Source: 66-474 sp035688305
GTDB lineage: Bacteria > Pseudomonadota > Gammaproteobacteria > Xanthomonadales > Rhodanobacteraceae
Assembly (NCBI GenBank): GCA_035688305.1
Contig: DASSNC010000099.1
Span: 1 to 31,264 of the forward strand
DNA: 31,264 nucleotides
Reading direction: 5' to 3'
The notes beneath the pieces are model-generated. The model had not been told where the DNA came from. It searched no databases and was given only the letters and a program-made list of their open reading frames with translations. Within the stretch, counting starts at the first letter, position 1. Each line of letters starts with the position of its first letter. This document shows, piece after piece, positions 23,901 through 31,264 of this stretch. The position numbers and the translations under genes are program-made.

Positions 23901-24027
23901 CGCCGGCCGCAGCCATGCCGATGGCCAGCAGCACCACCAGCAACCGCTGCTCAAGCGCGAAGGCGACGATGCGGTTGATGATCGAAGGCTTGCGCTCCGA
24001 TCCGTCTTGCGGAATGCGTGCGCTCAT
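20905..24027 (-). CDS. Heavy-metal efflux RND transporter, CzcA/CusA family
   Basis: A 1040-residue inner-membrane pump that uses the proton gradient to drive cations out through a tripartite complex. The N-terminal LEQRLLVVLLAIGMAAAG helix and the FPDVSPPMV-like segment YPNLSPPMVDIVAQWPG are typical of HME-RND pumps. Helix 4 contains GAVDFGILVDGAIFMVEN, so D408, D414 and E421 match the D402/D408/E415 proton-relay triad of CzcA rather than the CusA pattern, which favours a divalent cation such as zinc, cobalt, nickel or cadmium. The periplasmic loops and twelve helices are intact. Its ATG overlaps the end of the adaptor gene by 4 nt. It is the last gene of the three-gene operon. Confidence 0.93.
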   Translation of the reverse strand: MSARIPQDGSERKPSIINRIVAFALEQRLLVVLLAIGMAAAGVWAYKVLPMDAYPNLSPPMVDIVAQWPGHSAEEVERLITVPMEHGMTAMPGLVTKRSVSLYGLSDVTLTFADGTDHYFARQRVHNRLSGIDLPEGITPDIGPMSPPSGLVYRYVLQSTDRSPMELKTLQDWVVAPAYRSVPGVADDSGFGGGTMQYHVLLDPVKIAALGLSVAQVEASLAANNSNAGGGFYQQGGQFFYVRGLGRIETLQDIDNVVLAVHDGTPVLVKDVAKVQVGIAPRLGEFGYMGQNDAVEGVILALTGSKTEDVLKRVEAKTQELNASVLPKDVKIHPFYDLTNLIDQTKGVVMHNLTIGLVLVVVVLVFFLYDIRAGLIVAVTIPLALLFAFLCLDLKNASANLLSIGAVDFGILVDGAIFMVENIFRELAARRGSDYNIKEVILTAAAEIDRPLVYAVAVIVASFLPIYFLTGPSGTLFKPMADTMIFALIGSLVVTLTLLPVLCGLWFRHGVRERHNRLYERFKAWYVRVLARTQDMPWRVTGASLLLLGLAFVMMQGIGAEFMPKLDEGSLWVRATMPYTISFEKASEISPQIRKILRSFPEVTTVTSELGRPDDGTDSTGFFNDEFFVGLKPYSEWHGKYRTKPELIAAIDKQLERFPGIQFNYTQPAEDAVDEAETGLKSALAVKIYGPDLGVLQKEGQAIKAVMEKVRGITDITLVHELGQPNLAIDIDRARIARYGLNVADVNGIINTAVGGDVATEVTQGDKQFDLVVRLQQRFRDNPAEIGNIPVATPGGQQIPLKELADIHIANGASFIYRENGSRYIGVQFSVAGRDLAGAVDDAIAQVAKNVKLPQGYRVEWGGEYQEYTASRAQMRVILPITVLVIFGLLFVLYGNFKFPLITVVGVLLSAPVGAVFAMWVTGTPFSVSSGIGFIVLFGVSVLTGVVYISCANELRLGGMDMVKAAHEAAVLRLRPILMTALVAALGLLPAALAHGVGTDSQRPFALVIMAGMISRLAIGIILMPALYKLVARENDRLQV

Positions 24028-25184
24028 TGGGTCTGGATGAAGCGCAGGAAGATGCTGCCGTCCACCACCACCTGGTCACCGCCATGCAAGCCTTCGGGGA
24101 TCACGTCGCGATCGCCGATGCGCCGGCCCAGGCTGACCGGCTGGCGCGCGTAACTGCCGTCCTTTTGCACCACGTACACGAATGGCAAATTCTCGTCATC
24201 GCGCAACACCGCCGACACCGGCACCAGCAGCCCCTCATGGACTGCGTGTGACTGGATGGCGACGTTCACGTACATCTGCTTCTTCAGCACGCCGTCCGGA
24301 TTGGCAACCACGATGCGGGCATTGACCGAACGCGTGTCGGGATCGACCACGGCACCCACGTTGCGGACGGTGCCGGCGAGCGGCTTCCCGCCGTCACCAA
24401 CGATGACGCTGGCGGCATCGCCGTCACGCACATGGGCGATGTCGTCGCCGAACACCTGCGCCATCACCCACATCTTCGAGGTGTCGGCGATGGTGAAGCA
24501 CGGCGTGGTGCCGGCGGCCAACGTCTGCCCCGGCGCGATGGATTTGCCGACCACGGTGCCGGCGATCGGCGCGCGGATCACGCCCTGCGCGTCCGCCACC
24601 GGTTTGCCGGCGCGGATCCCGGCGATCGTCGCCGGATCCACGTGCAGTGCGACCAACGTTTGCAGCGCGGCGGCGCGATCGGCATCGGCACTGGCCGCAT
24701 CAGCCTGTGCCTGCGCGTTTTCACGTTCGGAGATCGCCTGCTGCGCGAACAACGCACGATCGTTCGCCGCGATCGCGTCGGCTGCACTCGCCGCCAGCAC
24801 GGCCTTGCGATAGCCGCCCGCCGCGGCCGCGAAATCCGGTGACGAAACTTCCGCGAGCGCCTGGCCCTTGGCAACTTTCTGCCCGAGGGTCACCAGCACC
24901 TTCGTGACCGCGCCCGAGAACGGCGCGAGGATGTCGTTCGCCCGATCGTGGTCGAAATCGACGACGCCGGTTGTGTTGAGCGTGTCGCGATATTGCGTGG
25001 GCTTGATCGTGACGTCGTGGATGCTCTTTTGCTGCTCGGCCGTCAGGGTGACGTTGTGGGGTTTGGTCGTGTCTGGCTGTTCGTGCTTGCCTGAGCAGCC
25101 GGCCAGCAAAGACAGCGCCAACAAGGCGCCTGTGTAGGCACCGGCGCGCAACCACGCGCGGTTTGGAGCGCAATTTGGATTCAT
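24024..25184 (-). CDS. RND efflux periplasmic adaptor, CzcB-like lipoprotein
   Basis: A 386-residue membrane-fusion protein. A lipoprotein signal ends in LSLLAGC with lipidation at C30. The barrel-sandwich halves are ILAPFSGAVTKVLVTLGQKV (about 85-104) and VIRAPIAGTVVGKSIAPGQT, with a helical hairpin between them (AQADAASADADRAAALQ). A beta-barrel and membrane-proximal domain follow (VRNVGAVVDPDTRSVNARI). It lacks the histidine-rich or C-terminal metal-binding extensions of some CzcB proteins. Its start and stop overlap the neighbouring genes by 4 nt each, so the adaptor is translated with the pump and the outer-membrane factor. Confidence 0.9.
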   Translation of the reverse strand: MNPNCAPNRAWLRAGAYTGALLALSLLAGCSGKHEQPDTTKPHNVTLTAEQQKSIHDVTIKPTQYRDTLNTTGVVDFDHDRANDILAPFSGAVTKVLVTLGQKVAKGQALAEVSSPDFAAAAGGYRKAVLAASAADAIAANDRALFAQQAISERENAQAQADAASADADRAAALQTLVALHVDPATIAGIRAGKPVADAQGVIRAPIAGTVVGKSIAPGQTLAAGTTPCFTIADTSKMWVMAQVFGDDIAHVRDGDAASVIVGDGGKPLAGTVRNVGAVVDPDTRSVNARIVVANPDGVLKKQMYVNVAIQSHAVHEGLLVPVSAVLRDDENLPFVYVVQKDGSYARQPVSLGRRIGDRDVIPEGLHGGDQVVVDGSIFLRFIQTQ

Positions 25185-26698
25185 CGTGGGGACTGCTCCG
25201 CAAGATTCTTGTCATGCCACCAGCCGCCACCCAGCGCCTGATACAGCGCGGCGGTGTCGGCGAAACGATTGGCCTCGGCCTGGATCAGGCCGATGCGTGC
25301 CTGCTGGTACGACTGCTGCGCCGCCAGCAACTCGAACACGCCGATGTAGCCGTGCTTGAGTTGCAGTTGCGACAGATCCAGCGTCGTCTTTGCCGCGCGC
25401 TCGGCCGTGGCGGCGGCTTGCAGCGCCCTGGCGTCCTGATCCAGCGCCACCAGCGTGTCGGCAACGTTCTGGAATGCAGCGAGTACCGTGCCGCGGTATT
25501 GCTCGGCCGCTTCCACATACGCGGCCTTCGCTGCGCGTTCCTGATGCTTCAACTGGCCCGCCTCGAAGATCGGTGCGGTCAGCGACGCCGCGATGCCCCA
25601 GAAGCCGGTGCCGGAAGTGAATACCTTCGACAGCGCGAGCGCGTTGCTGCCCACGTCGGCGGTCAGGTCGAGTTGCGGGAAGCGTGCGGCCGCTGCGATG
25701 CCGACCGCGGCGCTGGCCGCATGCAGGTTGGCGCGCGCCATGCGCACGTCCGGGCGCTGCTCGACCAGTTGCGATGGCAGGCTGAGTGGCAGGTCGCCGG
25801 GCAGGCTCAAGTCCGCAAGCGCGAGGTGTTGCGCCGGAAGGTCGGACGGAAACGCACCCAGCAGCACCGCCAGCGCATGTTGCGTCGCCGTCCATTGCTT
25901 CACCAGCGCCGGCAGGCCCGCTTCCGTTTGCGCCAGTTGCGACTGCTGCGCGGCCACGTCCAGCCGACTGGCATCGCCCTTCTTGAACCGCAGTTGCAGG
26001 ATCGCGAGGCTGCGTTGTTCAAGCGCGACCAGCTCGCGCGTCGCGGCCACCTGTTCGCGCAGCGCCGCTTCCTGCACGGCCATCACCACCACGTTGCTGG
26101 TGAGCGTGGTGCGCGTGGCCAGCATCTGGAAGCGCGTGGCCTGCGCCTGTGCCTTCAGCGATTCACGGCTGCGCCGGTTCGCGCCGAACAGGTCGGGCGT
26201 GTAGGAAATCGTGAGCTGCGGCGTGAACAGGCTGTACAGGTAGGCGTTGTTGCTGGGCACCGGCGCCAGTGCCGCGGACGGATCGCGTTCACGGCTGGCG
26301 TTGAATCCCGCCGACACGCTGGGGAAGAACGACCCGCGCTGGGCCAGCACGTCCTCGTGCGCGACGCGCAACGCCGCTTGCGCTGCCTTCAGGTCATGGT
26401 TGTTCGCAAGCGCCGTCTCGACCAGTGCATCGAGCGCCTGCGAGTGGAAGCGTGTCCACCATGCAGCGGGCACGTCGTTGCCGCTTCCAAAGTTCTGCGC
26501 AGAGCCGCCGGCAACCCCTGCGGTCGCCACCGTCGTTGCCGGTGGCTGCGCGAGATAAGTCTTCGCGGCGGGCGCTGCCGGTGGCTTGAAGTTCGGCCCG
26601 GCCGCGCAACCGGCGAGTGCCAGGCTGACGGCCAACACTGCGGCGGTGGCGGCGCGCGATCCGGCGCGGTCAGGTCTGATCGTGTTGTCGGAACGCAT
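25181..26698 (-). CDS. Outer-membrane efflux factor, NodT family lipoprotein
   Basis: A 505-residue TolC-like channel. The signal peptide ends in a lipobox with the lipidation cysteine at C31 (LALAGC), followed by the usual AGPNFKPP. Two OEP repeats follow; conserved elements include PAAWWTRFHSQALDALVETALANNHDLKAA, which marks the first repeat, and ARFPQLDLTADVGS at the start of the second. Metal pumps usually pair with CzcC-type proteins; a NodT-type factor is more common with drug pumps, so this operon is mixed. ATG at 26698 is chosen over an in-frame TTG at 26704; neither has a clear ribosome site. It is the first gene of the operon. Confidence 0.9.
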   Translation of the reverse strand: MRSDNTIRPDRAGSRAATAAVLAVSLALAGCAAGPNFKPPAAPAAKTYLAQPPATTVATAGVAGGSAQNFGSGNDVPAAWWTRFHSQALDALVETALANNHDLKAAQAALRVAHEDVLAQRGSFFPSVSAGFNASRERDPSAALAPVPSNNAYLYSLFTPQLTISYTPDLFGANRRSRESLKAQAQATRFQMLATRTTLTSNVVVMAVQEAALREQVAATRELVALEQRSLAILQLRFKKGDASRLDVAAQQSQLAQTEAGLPALVKQWTATQHALAVLLGAFPSDLPAQHLALADLSLPGDLPLSLPSQLVEQRPDVRMARANLHAASAAVGIAAAARFPQLDLTADVGSNALALSKVFTSGTGFWGIAASLTAPIFEAGQLKHQERAAKAAYVEAAEQYRGTVLAAFQNVADTLVALDQDARALQAAATAERAAKTTLDLSQLQLKHGYIGVFELLAAQQSYQQARIGLIQAEANRFADTAALYQALGGGWWHDKNLAEQSPR

Positions 26699-26731
26699 GC
26701 CCAAGGCCAGTGCCAGCTCAGCGCGAAAGGT

Positions 26732-26764
26732 GAAATGTTATATCATCACGCCTGCAAATGAAAA
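26732..26764 (-). promoter_or_regulatory. Promoter of the RND operon with a Zur-like half-box
   Basis: On the minus strand TTTTCA (26764-26759) and TATAAC (26742-26737) stand 16 bp apart, with a start near 26730 and a leader of about 32 nt. The plus-strand text GAAATGTTATAT (26732-26743) equals one arm of the gammaproteobacterial Zur box (GAAATGTTATA), but the second arm (CATCACGCC) is poor. The half-site covers the -10, where binding would affect initiation. This is a by-eye match only. Confidence 0.4.
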
Positions 26765-26892
26765 GCCCGGACGGGATCACCCCGCTTCCGCGCGCACGCT
26801 GACCGCGCGGATGCACATGCCCGTGCCGGCCAATTACCCGTGTGGAAATCGAGACAGTGCGACGTGCTGCCTTGCGGACTCGCGGGGACGGG

Positions 26893-27177
26893 TCAGTGCA
26901 ACAACGTACCCAGTGTCTTGCGCCTGCGCGCGCGCCATGGCGCCAGATCGATGATGAGCGCGACCACGATGCCCACGACCGGCCACAGCGACCAATGCCC
27001 GCCGAACCAATGCTGGACGGCGCTGTACCAGAGCAGCGTGGTGGGCAGGAAGATGAACCCCAGCACCGGCCACAGGGCGATCGCGAAGATCCCGGAAAAC
27101 CAGCGTGTGAACAGCCACAACAGCACGATCACCAGGCGTGGCGTGGCAAGCGCGAGCAGTGCAAGCAGGCAGGGCAT
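26893..27177 (-). CDS. Small inner-membrane protein of unknown function
   Basis: A 94-residue protein with three predicted membrane helices (about 4-24, 28-50 and 62-80) and a basic cytoplasmic tail (PWRARRRKTLGTLLH). Tryptophans and prolines cluster in the loops (LWYSAVQHWFGGHWSLWPVV). I do not recognise a named family. The ATG at 27177 is followed directly by the first helix. It is 27 bp downstream of the VOC-protein gene on the same strand, so the two may form an operon. Confidence 0.7.
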   Translation of the reverse strand: MPCLLALLALATPRLVIVLLWLFTRWFSGIFAIALWPVLGFIFLPTTLLWYSAVQHWFGGHWSLWPVVGIVVALIIDLAPWRARRRKTLGTLLH

Positions 27178-27204
27178 GTCAGGAATCCTCTCGGTCAGCC
27201 GTCA

Positions 27205-27645
27205 TCACGTCGGCGCGCCGACCCGTGAACCGGGGATCGGCGGCCCCTTCAATTCAACCATATTGCCTTCCGGATCGAACACGTAAAGCGAAGGGCCCTC
27301 GCCTTCCGCGCCGTAGCGCGAACCGGTCCCGCCCATGCGTGCGCCGTGCGCCCGGAGATGGCGGATGATGGCCGCTTCGTCGTAACCGTCCACGCTCAAA
27401 CAGAAATGGTCCATGTTGCGCACTTCCGGTCCCGGCCCCGCGCCACCTTGCCGGCCCAATTTTCCGTCGATGTCGACCAGGTCGATCAGCGAATCGCCGG
27501 CGCGCAACTGGTACAGGCCGATTTCAGGCTGGTCCAGCTCCGGCGTGCAACCGAGCACGTCGCAGTAGAAGCGCCGCATGCCTGCCACGTCGCGCACGCG
27601 CAGCACAACGTGGTCCAATTGGCGCAGGCGGAACGGTACCGACAC
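27205..27645 (-). CDS. VOC-superfamily protein (glyoxalase/dioxygenase fold)
   Basis: A 146-residue metalloenzyme-like protein with two beta-alpha-beta-beta-beta modules. The likely metal ligands are H12 (LDHVVLRVRD), H80 (MDHFCLSVDG) and E131 (NMVELKG), and PSLYVFDPEGNMVEL is the hallmark of the second module. The family includes glyoxalase I, ring-cleaving dioxygenases and fosfomycin-resistance enzymes; the VFDPEGN pattern does not decide which. GTG at 27645 is the preferred start because AAGGA lies nine bases upstream and the fold begins right after; an ATG at 27717 would add 24 residues that overlap the promoter of the riboswitch transcript. It is divergent from the glycine riboswitch. 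Confidence 0.85.
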   Translation of the reverse strand: MSVPFRLRQLDHVVLRVRDVAGMRRFYCDVLGCTPELDQPEIGLYQLRAGDSLIDLVDIDGKLGRQGGAGPGPEVRNMDHFCLSVDGYDEAAIIRHLRAHGARMGGTGSRYGAEGEGPSLYVFDPEGNMVELKGPPIPGSRVGAPT

Positions 27646-27704
27646 CCCGATTTTCCTTGATGGTTGGCGCCTCGATGGTAAAGCATCGGCGGCGCAGCAA
27701 GCTG

Positions 27705-27710
27705 TATAAT
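27705..27710 (+). promoter_or_regulatory. -10 element of the riboswitch-gcvP transcript
   Basis: A perfect TATAAT stands just before the first aptamer, placing transcription start near 27717. No good -35 hexamer is visible at 16-18 bp, so an activator may be needed. Confidence 0.55.
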
Positions 27711-27714
27711 GCCG

Positions 27715-27895
27715 CACCGGTGGAAGAAGCGGCCCAGCCGCTGCCGAAGGCGCAACGCCCGTAATCGCTCAGGCCCGATACCACCACGATTGAAAACTCT
27801 GGAGAGACCGGCATTCAGTGCAGCGAATGAACCGGCGCCGAAGGGGCAAGAAGCGCGAGCTTCCAAACTCTCAGGCAAACGGACAGAGGGGCATT
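27715..27895 (+). ncRNA. Tandem glycine riboswitch (two aptamers)
   Basis: Two glycine aptamers in series. The first is closed by GGTGG (27719-27723) and CCACC (27781-27785) and contains GCCGAAGGCGCAA and GCTCAGGC. The second is closed by CTCT (27797-27800) and AGAG (27885-27888) and contains GGAGAGACCG, GCCGAAGGGGCAA, AACTCTCAGGCAAACGG and ACAGAG. The linker is about 10 nt, as usual for cooperative tandem aptamers. In this setting glycine binding would turn on expression of the glycine-cleavage enzyme. The remaining leader (27896-28106) holds the expression platform; no classical terminator with a T-tract is visible, so control is probably translational or Rho-linked. Confidence 0.92.
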
Positions 27896-28106
27896 TTCGT
27901 GCGATCGTCCCTGATCGCCGCGTCGCTGCTGCTGGATGGTCAACGGGACCGTTCCTGGTTCGGGAAGACCAGCACGGCCATCCGTGGCCTGACTTTCCAC
28001 AACAGCCGCTGCGATCAGGACATCGGTGGCAGAGCAGCGGACTCCCCGCGCTGCCACGCGCCTGCCTTCACGCCCTGCTGCCTCCAAGCTCTTCCGGACA
28101 ACCACC

Positions 28107-31034
<2,928 letters not shown>

Positions 31035-31047
31035 TTTCGCGCAACAC

Positions 31048-31143
31048 GTCGGGCCTTCCGGCCTCCTGCACAAGCGGTTGCTGCGATCGGGCCTTCCGGC
31101 CCTCCTACAAAAGCTGCTCCTGTAGGAGGGCCGGAAGGCCCGA
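31048..31143. repeat. REP cluster (REPIN) and likely bidirectional terminator after gcvP
   Basis: Three copies of one element: GTCGGGCCTTCCGGCCTCCT at 31048-31067 (extending to 31071), a second copy at 31087-31109, and an inverted copy at 31121-31143 that begins TGTAGGAGGGCCGGAAGGCC. The last two are perfect reverse complements over 23 bp with an 11-nt loop, giving a very stable hairpin between convergent genes. The head TGTAGGAGGG is the same as in the cluster at 2.0-2.1 kb. Confidence 0.85.
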
Positions 31144-31145
31144 CC

Positions 31146-31264
31146 TTATTGCTTTGAGCCCGCGGGAACGCGTGCCGCCAGCCACCAGCCCGCGAGCATG
31201 CACGCCACGAACAACCACAATGCAGGCGCGCCGCCCGTCAGCGACGCCAGCGCGGGTCCGGGGC
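31146..31264 (-). CDS. 3' end of a membrane-protein gene (possibly MFS), cut by the window edge
   Basis: On the minus strand the last 38 or so codons read LASLTGGAPALWLFVACMLA and then GWWLAARVPAGSKQ before TAA (31148-31146). One hydrophobic helix followed by a short polar tail is the usual end of a multi-helix transporter such as an MFS permease. The rest of the gene lies beyond the window, so the family is a guess. Confidence 0.5.
   Translation of the reverse strand, partial: PGPALASLTGGAPALWLFVACMLAGWWLAARVPAGSKQ

Noticed and set aside
25163..26761. A 532-codon plus-strand open frame opposite the outer-membrane factor
   Set aside because: It is an antisense shadow with no motif; the opposite strand encodes a complete NodT-type protein with a lipobox.

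Overview
The window is high-GC DNA (roughly two thirds G+C by eye) from a gammaproteobacterium, most likely Xanthomonadales (Lysobacterales) and close to Rhodanobacter or Dyella. That placement is an inference from the gene content: an rnr-rlmB-CBU_0592-like-alkyltransferase-like operon, a large two-propeller sensor kinase, REP-type repeats with a TGTAGGAG head, and a tandem glycine riboswitch ahead of gcvP. No plasmid or phage backbone is visible; this looks like chromosome with one plastic segment.

Layout. 1-2.0 kb: a coniferyl-aldehyde-type aldehyde dehydrogenase and a small conserved protein of unknown function. 2.1-4.8 kb (minus strand): two MacB/FtsX-type ABC permeases without an ATPase or adaptor, preceded by a good candidate sigma-54 promoter with three helically phased CGCGGAC sites upstream. 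5.0-8.3 kb: a plastic segment downstream of tRNA-Phe. It holds an IS3-type transposase remnant, a hipBA toxin-antitoxin pair, a small lipoprotein, and about two and a half tandem 163-bp repeats that each start with the last 16 nt of tRNA-Phe. A further copy of the repeat lies on the far side of hipBA. 8.5-13.8 kb: a 1256-residue sensor histidine kinase convergent with a REC-DUF3369-HD-GYP response regulator. 13.9-17.65 kb (minus): rnr, rlmB, a small membrane protein and an Atl protein, each overlapping the next by 4 nt.

17.7-20.8 kb: an exported peroxiredoxin, tRNA-Leu(CAG) with a clear terminator, a GlcD-type FAD oxidoreductase and a small outer-membrane beta-barrel. 20.9-26.7 kb (minus): a three-gene metal-type RND efflux operon (NodT-type outer-membrane factor, CzcB-like adaptor, CzcA-like pump), all overlapping by 4 nt, with a Zur-like half-box in its promoter. 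26.9-27.6 kb: a small membrane protein and a VOC-fold protein. 27.7-31.0 kb: a tandem glycine riboswitch and gcvP, which carries an in-frame palindromic insertion. The window ends with a REP cluster between gcvP and the 3' end of a convergent membrane-protein gene.

The most unusual items are the tRNA-Phe-derived tandem repeats, which resemble the rtT/tyrT repeats of E. coli; the hipBA pair lying between copies of that repeat; the sigma-54-type control region of the orphan permease pair; and REP elements that supply stop codons or sit inside coding sequence.
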